Assembly (NCBI GenBank): GCA_026874595.1
Contig: CM049315.1
Coordinates: 4,766,664 to 4,830,663, forward strand
Direction: 5' to 3'
Source: Sipunculus nudus
Taxonomy: Eukaryota > Annelida > Sipuncula > Golfingiida > Sipunculidae
Length of the DNA: 64,000 nt
A program made the position numbers and the translations under genes. This document shows, in pieces, positions 25,291-36,310 of this stretch. The notes beneath the pieces are model-generated. The model was not told the origin of the DNA, made no database searches, and saw only the letters and a program-made list of their open reading frames with translations. The first letter of the stretch is position 1. The number at the start of each line of letters is the position of its first letter.

Positions 25291-27615
25291 AGTATACATC
25301 CGTGTTTATATTCTGATAGTGGGCCTCGGTTTTCCTGAGATCATCATATGAGGATTTCCTTTGTTTTTAATAAACAATTACAAGTGTACTGTCACACTTA
25401 AACTGAAGTTAAAAGCAAGGTAAATTTCCATCATCTCTCCGTAACGTAGAGGTCTTCTAGCTCATACATAAATATAAAGACTCTCTAAACAGTAATCTTG
25501 TCATGTCTTCCCTCTTGTTATCTGTCACTTCCGGCTTTGTCTGGCTTCAACACGCGGGCCAAGGTTCTTTGTCTGACGGTGTGTATATAGACGATGTGGC
25601 TTTCATTAAATAAACTTGCACTATAGACTTGATGGACAATAACGTACAAAAAATTGTAGATGATAGCAGGGAGGGGATCGTTGCCCCAGCAGGAAGGGTG
25701 AGGGGTAACAGTGTACCCTCGGTAATGATGGTCCTGGCGGGGCTCTGGTTTTTGCGGATGTCTGTTAGACGATACACACACGGGACACAAACTCAAACAC
25801 ACAGACACACATACACAGACATTCTACTCATTATTTTATTAGTGAGTAATATGAACGTGTGTAGCGTTTTCATTTTTCATTTCTGTTCTGCTTGTGCATT
25901 GGAACGCACTTCTTAAGAAAGCAGCCCTCAGCTCCTGTTTGCTTATTACTATTGGAGGCCAGAGCTGATTATTCCTTGGTTAAACACGAGAACCCCGATC
26001 ACTTCGTAATACCCTACATAATAACCTATCATGAAAAATATGTTTATTGACCGAGAAGATATAAGGCCATCTGGAATCTACTGGTACGTACAGATAACGG
26101 GACGCATTTTTGTGTCAACGCCAAAAACACATATTTTCATAGCGGATTATGTATTTTCTTTGCGTCTAGTTATTAATGTTAAAGTATCATATATGTTCAG
26201 AATTTATTCATTCACAGTAGAAAAGTAGTCACGGACCACATATATGCCTCCACAAATTTCCCAGTCAAACTCTGAATAAATTGTTTTCACTTCACAAGCT
26301 ATGGTTGGAGCACAGGTGGGCGCTGCTAAACCAAAAAACAACCCTATTTACATGATATCAACAAATATCAAACTCCTCTGTCTAACGATTGTAACAAATA
26401 CTTAAATATCAAGATTATTTTCAAAATTTTATCATTTGTTCCTTACCTCTTCTAAAGGCGTTATGTTACCCCACCAACAACTTTAATGAAAATCCTTCAT
26501 ACTTTATGAATAAAGCTGCTAACAGACAAACCGAAATATATTAAATACCAACGCCGATAAAAAAATTTTTGTATAGCTATAAACAGAGGGTGAAGATTTA
26601 TTTTTATGATCTACACAAACATAAACAATCAGGTGCAAGTTAAAAAAGACCATTTTCCCCTAAGCTATCATAAAGGTAATCATCACTTTCAACACAGGCC
26701 AGGACCTGGTTTGAAGGCTTGTGAAGCACTTCCTCCTCTGTGTGTTGTTACTTGCTAAGACGGGGCCTTACTTTGTTATTGATTAGTGTAACCTTGCTGC
26801 GCAGAAGTAACAAATGAATACATGAACAGTACTTCTTCACGGAGATCGAAGGTAATAGGTTCACGCCCACACCCACTGACAACGGCAATGTTTTTGTGGG
26901 AATAATCTACGGAAAGAGGTGCCACGTGACACCTTATAAGAGCATTAAGCTGACACGGCGATGCCATCTAATCTCCTTGACGTTAAAGGTCAAGAAACGA
27001 CCTTATCATCCGCCCTTCTAGTGACGAGACAAAGAAGGAACACACTTAAAATGTAATGAACAGCTCCTTGAAGGCAAATACGTCCAGCTAGCATGGCTTT
27101 CTAAGAGCGATAGTTACAGGGTATGTACATGCTGAGATGTCGTATAGCCTAATGGGCCGCCACATGATCCATATACCATCTGACCTTTCATAGATTCAAT
27201 AATGGCTCCATGCTCGTCGTTGCTGTGACAACACATGTACGCACGTGCCTCGATGTGAATGGGAAGCCGGTAAAAGATTGGAAAAAATTTGATTCTATGA
27301 CCCGAGGTGATCAGCAGAAACTCAAGGAGATGAGCTTCTTTAGTGACAACCTGGAAGGTATCCCCTGCATGTGGCTTATCGAACCACTCGTGTCTGTTGC
27401 CAATTTGAGTTTCAGGTTTCTTCACGGTAACTTGAATACCGCATTCAACCCACACACAAAAAACGAGTGGGGCCGGTTACAGGAGCCAAGGGTATGCTCA
27501 GAGGTAATGGTAACGAATAGCGGTTGAAATATGTAACGAATACAGAAACACGATGAGACGCCGGACCCGCAAGAAAGAAGCTATTTATAAAGTTCTGGCG
27601 TGCCAGCAAGGAAAC
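25291..27615. other. No gene recognised; short CA-rich stretch
   Basis: Ordinary AT-rich sequence with short open frames only. A CA-rich stretch with ACACACAGACACACATACAC character lies at about 25773-25822. Overlapping opposite-strand frames of 105-113 codons at 27114-27527 have no recognisable domain, and I do not call them. Confidence 0.5.
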
Positions 27616-27633
27616 GGGGGGGGGGGGGGGGGG
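27616..27633 (+). repeat. Poly-G run, 18 bases
   Basis: Eighteen consecutive G after AAAC, followed by AATAGCG. Its length is probably unstable and error-prone in sequencing. Confidence 0.95.
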
Positions 27634-27675
27634 AATAGCGAGAGAGATCTTTTTTTCAACTTTTTTTCCTTTTTA

Positions 27676-28390
27676 GAAGCACATTTTTCCGTTATACAAA
27701 TATACCAGCTTTAGTTTTTTTTCTCCATGGCTTGGAGTTGGTCCGAGGCAACGTATTGATGGCCATACTGCCGGAACTTGGCGGAAAGAAACCTAACAGC
27801 ACGCCGTCCAAGTAATCCATACAGATGTTCAGGTTGCACTCTTACTGGAGGGGCCATACGGGATGATTACCAGAGTGAACTTGCTTAGCATTGAACAGGT
27901 ATATCGTAAAAACCACCTGAACTTGGCAACCTAAAATAACAATGGCTGAAGAAGTGCCGGGCATTGAAAACTATACAGTGTCCACAACTTTCTCAAGTAA
28001 ACACTTCGAATTGTCAAAAAACCTTTTGAAGGACTCGCATTTTCCGTTATACAAATACAATATCTGTAGTTTTTTCTCCAAGACCTGAAGTCAGTCCGAG
28101 ACAACGTATTGATGGTCATATTGCCGAACTTTGCGGAAAGAAACCTAACAGAACGCCGTCCATGTAATCAATACAAATGTTCAGGTTGCATTCTTACGTG
28201 AGGTGCCATATCAAATGATTACCAGAGCGAACTTGCTTAACATTGAACAGGTGTATGATAAAAAACACCTGAACTTTGCAGCCTCAAATAACAATGTCTG
28301 AAACGGGCATAGAAAACTATATACACAGTCTGTAACTTTCCAAAGAAAACACTTCGAATTATCAGGAAACTTTTTGAAGGGCTCCAGCAA
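27676..28390 (+). repeat. Tandem duplication of a 355-bp unit (two copies)
   Basis: Copy 1 is about 27681-28035 and copy 2 about 28036-28390. Shared landmarks in the same order are TTCCGTTATACAAAT, CAACGTATTGATGG, GCGGAAAGAAACCTAACAG, ACGCCGTCCA, GATTACCAGAG, TTGAACAGGT, CACCTGAAC, AATAACAATG and AAACACTTCGAATT. Both copies keep a short stem (CAGGT pairing with ACCTG). Copies differ at many positions, so the duplication is old. Origin unknown; no coding capacity is conserved. Confidence 0.88.
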
Positions 28391-28914
28391 ATAATAATTC
28401 TTTTTTTTTCTTCTGTTCTTCAAATATAAATTGACCGTGGTTTCATGCCTGTGTTTTGAGTCTCAATGTGTTATGTGTTTCGGTAACTTGATACAGTGAA
28501 ACCACTTCCTTTCGCCATTATCAGGTCGAAGTATGTATGGGCGGCTAAAATTCAGATGGTTTTAAATGGGCAGAATATGGAGAACAAAAGTTGCTGGAAG
28601 ATTTAATTCACTAGTGGGCATGTACTTGCAACACCAAAAAGTGAGCTCCCAGGGATTGCATTTCACAGGCAATACTTATACAAACTAAATATTCGTTTAC
28701 AGATATGCAGTTGTAATAGTGTCATTCTAAAATATACGTCTCCCGTTTCCATGGCTAACCCATATCTTAATTACAATGATATTGACATTTTGAAATGTTT
28801 TGTGGACAAACACAAAAAAATAATTGATAAAAAGGGTACATTTGGCTGGCCCCTCATCTCCATCACCATTCTTCATGGACCGGATAACAATATATGAATA
28901 TTCTTACACTTTGC
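28391..28914. other. No gene recognised
   Basis: AT-rich sequence between the 355-bp duplication and a TG microsatellite. No repeat or coding signal seen. Confidence 0.5.
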
Positions 28915-28934
28915 GTGTGTGTGTGTGTGTGTGT
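28915..28934 (+). repeat. (GT)n microsatellite
   Basis: Ten uninterrupted GT dinucleotides. Confidence 0.95.
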
Positions 28935-29028
28935 CAATTCGGGCCTTTAATAAAGCACCGATGGTAGAACTGTCAATTGCAGATGGCTGTCACGTCATTG
29001 TAAGTCTTTCTTTCTCTCCCTCTTTCTG

Positions 29029-29030
<2 letters not shown>

Positions 29031-29073
<43 letters not shown>

Positions 29074-29098
29074 CTCTCTCTCTTTCTCTCTCTCTCTC
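29031..29098 (+). repeat. (CT)n microsatellite
   Basis: About 68 bp of CT repeats with two interruptions (a GCTC and a CTTT). The 20 bp on its left is also pyrimidine-rich. Confidence 0.95.
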
Positions 29099-29901
29099 AG
29101 GATAATTGCATGAATACACAGTTTTTATTATCAATATGATAAAATAAAACGATTGAAATATATCATTTGAGCATGTTAGGGGAAGAGGAAAGGGGGGTTG
29201 CGCATGGTTTTTGTGTTAAGGTAAGGGTTTTTTTATCTTCCGATACAGTCTCATCTGACTTTACTCATTGCCTTCCTGGTCTCTCTTGCATGTTGACATT
29301 TGTAGCTATTCTCGGACCCCTTGGAAGTGTACAACTCAAGCAGCCATAACAGGCGTATTCGTTTTACAGTTACCTTCCACCAATGCGCGATCAGTACAGA
29401 ATCATTTCCGGTTGGAGAGAGCGTATCCTTGTGGTATAGACATTGTCTAAGTGCGGCAGGCGGTCAGAACGGAACGTTAGTCCAATGCAGTAACCATCAC
29501 GCCACCTTAATCCTTTAGATGTGTGCTTGTCCAAACAATATCTAAAGACGTTCTTAAAGAATTATGATGACATTTTATTCAAGGATTGGCCATTCGTTAA
29601 TGAACAAAAACTATACCTCAGGTAAAGTAAAATACTGATATAGATCTTTTTCCTGCTAAATTCTTCGTATTTTGCGTGTTGTGCTTTTTTATCTTTGTAC
29701 AACATCTACATTTCCAAAAATATAACGATCCGCAAATCATTTAATCCGCTGCTCTAAATATATATTTACATATACATTACTCAGTATTCACATATACATT
29801 ACTCATTACGCTACTATCAGTTTGTAGTTCCGCTTTTTACGACTGTTACTCTGTCATGTGGTCAAGGCGAGGGAAGCTATATATTTACAATTACTTCACA
29901 G
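29099..29901. other. No gene recognised; left flank of the LTR element
   Basis: Only short open frames without recognisable domains. The final bases before 29902 are TTCACAG. With the 3' LTR truncated, no target-site duplication can be confirmed. Confidence 0.5.
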
Positions 29902-30191
29902 TGTTAAAGGTGTCTCTTTTATTATGCGCTATTGGCATTCTGTTTCGTGTTAGGCTCAAGCCCTGGGCGTCAATTGCTATGGCGTGTAGAGACACAGCGC
30001 TCGGTGTAATCCGTACTGGGTGAACCCTGGCGTGAAAAGACACAGCGGTCGTGCTAATTTGGCATTGTCTGGGCTGTTCGCGCTCTATGAGTGCGTATCT
30101 TGTATTGTTCTTTGGCCGCGTGTCTATTATGTATTGCTGTATTCTTTGGATTGTTCATGAAAGAGAAGTTTCTAGGCTTTGGGGTGAGAAG

Positions 30192-30199
30192 CTATAAAT
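30192..30199 (+). promoter_or_regulatory. Possible TATA box of the LTR
   Basis: CTATAAAT inside the LTR, about 290 bp from its start, placed plausibly for a U3/R promoter. Assigned by motif and position only. Confidence 0.35.
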
Positions 30200-30324
30200 T
30201 AGGGGCTGTGTTTAGAGCCGAGAGGAAGAGAGGAGAGAGAAAAATTCCAGGGGACACGGAAGAGTGTGAGTCAGTTTGTGGACCATTCCGATAAATGCAG
30301 AATTAATAGATCTTCTTCGAATTT

Positions 30325-30756
30325 TGTTACGGATTTTATACAGTCTTAAGTTTGCCTTTGAGACTATTAACGGAACTTCACTTTTTTTTACAACAGATTG
30401 ATTTAGGGATTGAATTGAAATATTATTCTCTGAGAAGAATTATGTGAACTGTTCATCTGTATTATATGTTTTAAAGGACTTGTTGAGCTGTGACAGTGGT
30501 GGTATCCCGAAAAGCCTAGGATCCGGACATTGGATCTGGTACTGTACAAATTATTTATTATACCGTGTAATTGTATTGATTTGCTGTTATGCTGTTGTTA
30601 TACTGTGTAATTGTATTGATTTAGTATATTCTGATGTTAGGGTTGTTTTAAGAATAAATTATAATTATTTGTTAAAAAAAAAACACTTCTCTGTTCATTC
30701 CCCTAGACTTTTCACGCTGCCTAGTCTTAAAGAAACTGATTTTTAGATCCGTAACA
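30325..30756. repeat. Possible nested insertion in the 5' LTR with TGTTACGGAT / ATCCGTAACA ends
   Basis: The outer 10 bases at the two ends are perfect inverted copies, and the match extends outward to 15 bp (30320-30334 against 30747-30761). TG...CA ends and 432-bp length would fit a small solo LTR. The flanks (AATTT on the left, AAATT on the right) are AT-rich and not a clean direct duplication. The alternative is a chance or functional stem inside one long LTR. Confidence 0.4.
30653..30658 (+). promoter_or_regulatory. Possible LTR polyadenylation signal
   Basis: AATAAA in the 3' half of the 5' LTR. It falls inside the possible nested insertion at 30325-30756, so it may belong to that insertion. 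Confidence 0.3.
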
Positions 30757-30814
30757 AAATTTTTGCTCGTCACGACTACATGATCTGTTGATATTAGGTT
30801 CCGTAACATAAAAC

Positions 30815-30832
30815 TGGGGGCTCGTCCGGGAT
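30815..30832 (+). promoter_or_regulatory. Primer-binding site, tRNA-Pro type
   Basis: TGGGGGCTCGTCCGGGAT, six bases after the end of the 5' LTR. This 18-base sequence is the classic complement of the 3' end of animal tRNA-Pro, which primes minus-strand DNA synthesis in many LTR elements. Confidence 0.93.
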
Positions 30833-30974
30833 GTTTATTAGTTTTGCAAATTTATAAGGCCTTGACCTAGACACATTGTTTACAATACATTGTTTATAAG
30901 TTTACAAATTGTTTATAAATACCTTGTTAACAAGATTTATGTCAGTGGTTTTTTGTTATTGTTTTTACATCTTT

Positions 30975-32486
30975 AATTGGCAGATTTCAAACCTGAGACA
31001 TTTGTTAAGGATCCCGACCCTGATCAACTTCAACAGTTGACAAAGGAAAAGTTAATGCTTTTGGGACAACACTTAGGGCTAAGTGTGAAAACAAGCTTTG
31101 AGAAAATATGCAGTTTTGAGCTTCTAACTCTGCCAGTTTAAATGCTAGAGAGGTAAATTCTTTTGCATTTTGTAGCCCTTGCCGAGTTCTTGTTGATCCA
31201 ATAAAAAATCTCGCCAAATCTCGCACTGTTTCTCGCCGAATGAGATTTTCGCGGTTTCACTGAAAGGTGCCCTAGGGGCCACAGAATTGCAGGACTCGTT
31301 TTGAAACTGATACGTGTTATGTCATACATTAATATCTCAAAGGTTTTTTTTTTCACTTTTTTAAATAACCGCTAGGGAGCGCTGCACTGCAACCCCATAC
31401 CTAGTATCATTGTTTAGCCATATCTCCAAAATTGATATCATTGCTAAAATCATGCAAGATCTAGTTAGCAAAGGTTTAATTGAAGAGAATGAACTGGAAA
31501 CATAAAAAATGACAGCCTTGCTATGCAGTTAGAATTAAAAAGTTAGAAATGCAACATTAGCTAGCATTAAAAGAGAGGGAGGAACATGAAAGGTTAGAAA
31601 GAGAAAGACTAGAAAAGGAAATTAAAAGAGAAAGACTAGAAACAGATACGGAAAAAGAAAGACTAGAAAAAGAAATTTAGTTAAAATGACTGGAGTTAGA
31701 AAGACTTAAACTAGAACATGGTCTACGTGCTGCCCCAACTCACAGTTTTGATGTTACTAAAAACATTAGATTTGTCCCAGCTTTTCAAGAAAAAGAGGTT
31801 GATAAATATTTCTTACACTTTGAGGAGGTAGCTAAAAATTTTTAATGGCCTAAGAAAAATTGGACTATGCTATTACGAAGTGTATTGACTGGCAAGGCCG
31901 GAGAAATTTATACAGAGCTTTTATTAGAAGCCGCTGCTGACTATGACCAGGTTTAACGGTTAATCCTAAAATGTTACGAGTTAGTTCGGGAGGTTTGCCG
32001 CCAGAAATTCAGAAATTGGGAAAAGTGCAAAGAACAGACCTATGTAGAATTTGATAGGACAAATGAGCAGTTGTTTGATCGCTGGTGTAGCTCTAAATAT
32101 GTAATGAAAGATTATGACACTTTGAGCCAGTTGATTTTGCTTGAAGGATTTAAGCGCTGCATTAACGCAGATGTTAAAACTTTTCTTGATGAGAAAATTC
32201 CTGAAACACTTGACATTGCTGCACTATAGCTGATGATTATTCATTAACACATAAAATGTCCTTTACTAGCAAATCTAACCAGTCATTCAAAAACAAGAAT
32301 GTTAATCAGTATGGTCAAAAGAAGTTGAAAGCGCAGTCACCCAGTACTAGTCCTGATAGTTCAACAAAGTCGATTGCTACATCTCATTCCACGTCCACTG
32401 TGTCTGAGTCCAACAAAGACAGGTCATTTTCAAAGAAAATCTGTAATTACTGCAAAAAGGAAGGTCATCTAATAGCTGACTGCTAG
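30975..32486 (+). pseudogene. gag: SCAN-like capsid region and CCHC zinc knuckle, broken
   Basis: The N-terminal part is readable at about 30981-31140 (a DPDQLQQLTKEKLMLLGQHL stretch). It is interrupted by foreign sequence at about 31145-31427 and resumes at about 31430. A charged, coiled-coil-like stretch rich in RLEKE units follows (31560-31700). The capsid-like part carries FDVTKNIRFVPAFQEKEVD, then YVEFDRTNEQLFDRWC (31745-32230), which resembles the SCAN-like Gag of gypsy elements in animals. The nucleocapsid knuckle CNYCKKEGHLIADC lies at 32442-32483 and fits C-x2-C-x4-H-x4-C. In-frame stops are at 31843-31845 and 31954-31956, with a frameshift near 32225. Gag packages element RNA into particles; this copy cannot be translated in full. 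Confidence 0.85.
31145..31427. mobile_element. Unidentified insertion of about 280 bp interrupting gag
   Basis: Gag-like translation stops near 31140 and picks up again near 31430. The intervening sequence has no gag-like frame and includes a run of ten T (31345 region) and a GGGAGCGCTGCACTGCAAC stretch. A small non-autonomous element is a reasonable guess. I could not define its ends or a target-site duplication. Confidence 0.45.
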
Positions 32487-33350
32487 AGACTTGCAAATAA
32501 ACCAAAGAGCAAACCTTCTGGTTTTGTTTTAAAATCTATGCATAGCATAGTACAAGAGCCAAGCTCTTTTCATGTAAACAAGGGGTAGAACTCCTTACTT
32601 GACTCTAATAAAGGGTTTGATGCTACGGAGGCCAACGTGCCGTCTAACTCCAAAGAAGAATCTGAAGCCTGCGGGGTAAAACCTCATTTGATTCCTGCGA
32701 GGAATTTAATAAGGCTAGGTCCTTTCAAGACTTATGCGAGGAGTACCCACTAAATAAGGATAAGTCCTTTTATGACTCTTGTGAGAGTATTTCAAATGAA
32801 GCCAGGTCTTCTTATGACAAACAGAAGTTTGTTTCTGCTGAGGAAAATTCCTCTGTTGACTCACATGAGGAATTTGATTGTAATAAGGATGAAGATTCCT
32901 TAAGTGACTTTGTAAAAGAGTTAATGACTGACACTGTCAGTGTCAGTTCTTTGTTTGATGAAACTGAGGTAGTAGATTCCTCTCCTGACTCTGATATTGA
33001 GTTATTTGAGCCATTCATACACGATGGTTTTTTTATCACTTTCAAGGGATTTTTCAGATTCTAACCCTATTTGAATTTTGAGGGACACTGGTTCAGGCCA
33101 AACTCTCATGTTAACAAACATTTTGCCACTTTCTAATAGGTATTTTACTGGTGCACATGCACTTGTTAATAGTTTGTTTTCAGACAAGCACACTTCAGTT
33201 CCGCTTCACAGTGTACAATTAAAGTCAGATTTGATTTCTAGGAATATTACTGTGGGCATAAGAACTACTTTACCCTTTAAGGGAATTCATTTGCTACTAG
33301 GCAATGATGTTGCAGGTGACAAAGTACAGCCTGTACCAATAGTGACAGAA
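32487..33350 (+). pseudogene. Gag-protease spacer and aspartic protease
   Basis: The stretch from 32487 to 33060 encodes a Ser/Asp/Glu-rich spacer with stops and frame changes, including a shift near 33035-33045. The protease begins at about 33075 with ILRDTGSGQTLML; the catalytic D-T-G has its Asp codon at 33084-33086. The flap and second conserved block follow, ending with IHLLLGNDVAGDKVQPVP near 33285-33345. This type of protease acts as a homodimer to cut the Gag-Pol polyprotein. The frame stays open from 33078 to 33521, and the Ser/Thr-rich tail runs on toward integrase. Confidence 0.82.
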
Positions 33351-33524
33351 AAGCCGTCACTTGATCAGGACACTGATCCTGAAAGTCAGGAAGTTCCTGG
33401 TTTGTATCCTTCATTTGCTGTAACTAGATCTATGGCCACGAGAAACACACATGAGGATAATGGTCCAGATAATACCACTCTGGGAGTCACTACTGACTCG
33501 TCTAACGACTCGCCCGTATAGGAT

Positions 33525-34765
33525 GCAGCATTTTCAAGGTCAGAACTTATCGCGGAACAGCATAAAGACCCTGATATTTCATGTTTGTTTCGCAGGGCAG
33601 TTTCTAAAGATGAACTGTCACAGAACTCAGTTTGTTTCTTTGTTGAAAATGGAGTGCTTATGCGTAAATGGTGACCACCTGATGTATGCGCTGATGATGT
33701 GGGGGCCATCAAACATCAAATGGCAATACCTAAAAGCTATCGAAATGAAATTCTAAGCATGGCACATGAGGCTCCTTTGTCTGGCCATTTAGGTATAAAT
33801 AAAACTTATCAGAAAGTTGGTACACACTTCTATTGGCCTAACCTTAGGACTGATGTTGTACAATATGGTTAATCATGCCATACATGCCAGATGGTAGGCA
33901 AGCCCTATCAGAATCCTTTCTAAAGCCCCACTTAAGCCTATTACTGCTTTCGTGGAACCATTTAGTAGAATTATTGTTGATTGTGTTGGACCACTGCCCA
34001 AAACAAAATCTGGACATGAATACTTACTGACAATTATGTGCGCATCTACCAGGTTCCCTGAGGCATTACCATTGCGCAAAATAAATGCCAAAAGTGTTTA
34101 CAAGGCTCTGACCAAGTTTTTTTTATAACTTTTGGATTACCAAAATCCGCCCAGTCTGCCCAAGGGTCTAACTTTATGTCTGGCTTATTCCAGCAAGTTA
34201 TGCTTGAGCTAGGTCTAAAGCAGTACAGCTCTTCGCCATACCAGGGCGCCCTCGAGCGTTTTCACCAGTCATTAAAAAAACATGATTAGGACTTAATGTT
34301 ATGATTCACAGAAAGACTGGGATGAAGGAATCCACCTATTGCTGTTTGCTGTCAGAGAATCATTTCAAGAGTCCTTGGGTTTCAGTCCCTTTGAACCAGT
34401 TTTTGGACACTCAGGTTGCGATCCATTAAAACTGCTTAAAGAAAAACTCTTGTGTAAAAATCCTGATTCTCTTAGTTCATTGCAGTATGTCTCAGACTGT
34501 CGCACTAAACTACACAATGCTTGTGAAACTGCAAAGTCTAATCTAAAATCTGCACAGAGTAAAATGAAAACAAAGTATGACAGCCACACTGTAAGTAGGA
34601 CATTTGAGCCTGGTGAAAAGGTCCGTGCCTTAATCCCGCCCCTGGCAGACCTCTGCAAGCTAGGTATTTTTATCCTTACATTGTTTACAAAAAAGTCAAT
34701 AATTTAAATTACATACTGTTAACACCAGATAGGCGTAAGGAAAAAACAACTGTGCCATGTTAACA
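33525..34765 (+). pseudogene. Integrase, located upstream of reverse transcriptase
   Basis: The N-terminal H-H-C-C zinc domain has His codons at 33765-33767 and 33786-33788 and Cys codons at 33876-33878 and 33885-33887. An in-frame stop sits at 33870-33872. In the D-D-E core, the first Asp is at 33979-33981 (VDCVGPLP). The second Asp position reads Ala (gcc, 34158-34160, in QSAQGSNFMSG). The Glu is at 34254-34256 (GALERFHQ), after a small deletion compared with the family. A C-terminal part follows (FAVRESFQESLGFSPFEPVF, then KMKTKYD and FEPGEKV), frameshifted near 34645, ending with MLKPYNDR at 34765. Integrase inserts the cDNA into host DNA; this copy is inactive. Confidence 0.88.
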
Positions 34766-34919
34766 TGTTGAAACCTTATAATGACAGAAATAGCACATCA
34801 GATGTTGTACATAATGTTACTGCTGTTAATTGTGTAAAAACTGACCCTGACCCAGTTAAAGTAGTTACTGATTGTAAGTGTAATGTAGACATTCAGAGTG
34901 GAAAAGTACCACTAAAAAC

Positions 34920-35640
34920 TCAGACGTGCTTAACAACCTGGATGCCAAACTGTTGCACCTGACAGCACAACAACAACAAGACCTCAGAAACCTGCTGCGG
35001 AATTATGAACATTTGTTTAGTGACATTCCAACGCGAACTAACATATTGTACCATGACGTCGATGTTTGCGAGGCAAGCGGAGTCAGGCAGCATCCTTATA
35101 GACCGAATCCAGAAAAGCAAAGTATTTACAAGATGAGGTTCAATATTTGCTGGACAATGATTTTATTGAACCTAGTAACAGTAACTGGAGTTCACCATGT
35201 ATTCTTATGCTAAAACCTGATGGAAGTTACCGTATGTCCACCGATTATCGAAAACTGAACTCTGTCACCAAAACTGACACTTTCCCGATTCCGAGGATCG
35301 ATGATTATATTGATAGAGTCGGGAGCTCCAAATATCTTTCCAAGTTTGACTTGCTAAAAGGATTCTGGCAAGTTCCGCTGACAGAACGAGCGAAAGAAGT
35401 GTCCGCATTTGTGACGCCGCAAGGACTGTATCAGTATAGAGTTATGCCGTTTAGCATAAAGATCTCGCCAGCCACGTTCCAGCGCCTTATCCAAATGGTT
35501 GTCAACGACATATATTGATGACCTTGTCGTGTACAGCGACACCTGGTAGAAACATCTGCAGATTCTTCGAGACCTCTTTGAAAGACTCGGCGAAGCACAT
35601 CTCACCGTCAACTTAGTCAAATCTGAGTTTTGTCGTGCAT
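34920..35640 (+). pseudogene. Reverse transcriptase, Ty3/gypsy type
   Basis: The start of the domain lies in LNNLDAKLLHLTAQQQQDLR (about 34927) and the HPYRPNPEK region (about 35090), with a frameshift near 35133. The A-side blocks are YRMSTDYRKLNSVTKTDTFP (about 35230-35290) and SKFDLLKGFWQVPL, whose catalytic Asp codon is at 35348-35350. VMPFSIKISPATFQRLIQ follows near 35445-35495. The YIDD box is at 35511-35522, reached only after a frame change that removes a few residues before it. The segment YIDDLVVYSDTW then meets an in-frame stop. The motif set is of the gypsy group rather than copia. It copies element RNA into DNA, primed here by tRNA-Pro. Confidence 0.9.
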
Positions 35641-36310
35641 AAGTAACAGTTTTAGGTCAAATTGTTGGGCAGGGTCAAGTAAAACCTGTTGGTGCTAAAA
35701 TGAGTGTTATTTCTGCATTTCCTAGACCAGAAAACAAAAAGCAAATAATGCGTTTCTTGGTATGGTTAGATACTACAGGAAGTTTTGTCCAAATTTTGCT
35801 GGTGTAGCTTAACCTTTGACTAATTTGAAAAAGAAGAAACAAAAGTTTGTATGGAATTTTCAGTGTGAAAATGCATTTCAGAATCTGAAAGCACTTCTGC
35901 GAAGTTCACCAGTTTTAGCAGATCCAGACTTTTTTGTACCTTTTAAGTTAGCTGTAGATGCTAGTGATGCTGCTGCGGGTGCTGTGTTGTAACAAGAAGG
36001 CAGTGATGGCATAGATCATCCAATTTGTTATTTTTCAAGAGAGTTTAATACAAACCAGAAAAACTACTCCACTATTGAAAAAGAATGTTTGGCTTTGATT
36101 TTGGCATTGCAACATTTGAAGTTTATGTGACTTCATCAGTCAAACCTATCATTGTCTTCAATGATCACAATCCCCTCACGTTCATGAACAAGTTAGTGTA
36201 AAAATCAAAGATTGTTGAGATGGAGTTTGTTTTTACAGGATTACAATCTTGAAATCGAAACATTAAAGGGAAAGACAATGTACTAGTCTTGCTGATTGCT
36301 TATCGATATG
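35641..36310 (+). pseudogene. Reverse-transcriptase connection and RNase H
   Basis: The tail of the reverse transcriptase (VLGQIVGQGQVKPVGAKM, then RYYRKFCPNFAGVA) leads into RNase H. The first catalytic Asp of KLAVDASDAAAGAVL is at 35957-35959, followed by a stop at 35990-35992. ICYFSREFNTNQKNYSTIEK and ECLALILALQHLKF carry the catalytic Glu. DHNPLTFMNK near 36165-36195 has the next Asp, in another frame. GKDNVL near 36270 marks the end of the domain. RNase H removes the RNA strand during replication. No chromodomain or envelope-like frame follows before the polypurine tract. Confidence 0.87.

Larger units (their letters stand above)
29902..30808 (+). repeat. 5' long terminal repeat
   Basis: Starts TGTTA and ends TAACA (inverted LTR ends with TG...CA). 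The first about 235 bp align with the truncated 3' LTR at 36437, including a long identical run around CGTGTTAGGCTCAAGCCCTG. Two imperfect copies of a short GTG..GACACAGCG motif lie near 29975-30060. The apparent length of 907 bp may be inflated by a nested insertion at 30325-30756. Confidence 0.85.

Noticed and set aside
12640-25300. Possible terminal inverted repeat of the 33/39-bp array (TATATCACGAATA at the left, the reverse of TTATTCGTGTCATATA at the right)
   Set aside because: Match is short and imperfect in AT-rich flanks; not enough to call a transposon end.
27114-27527. Overlapping opposite-strand frames of about 105-113 codons
   Set aside because: Neither translation shows a recognisable domain, and no splice, promoter or repeat context favours one strand. 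It could be an exon, but I cannot support it.
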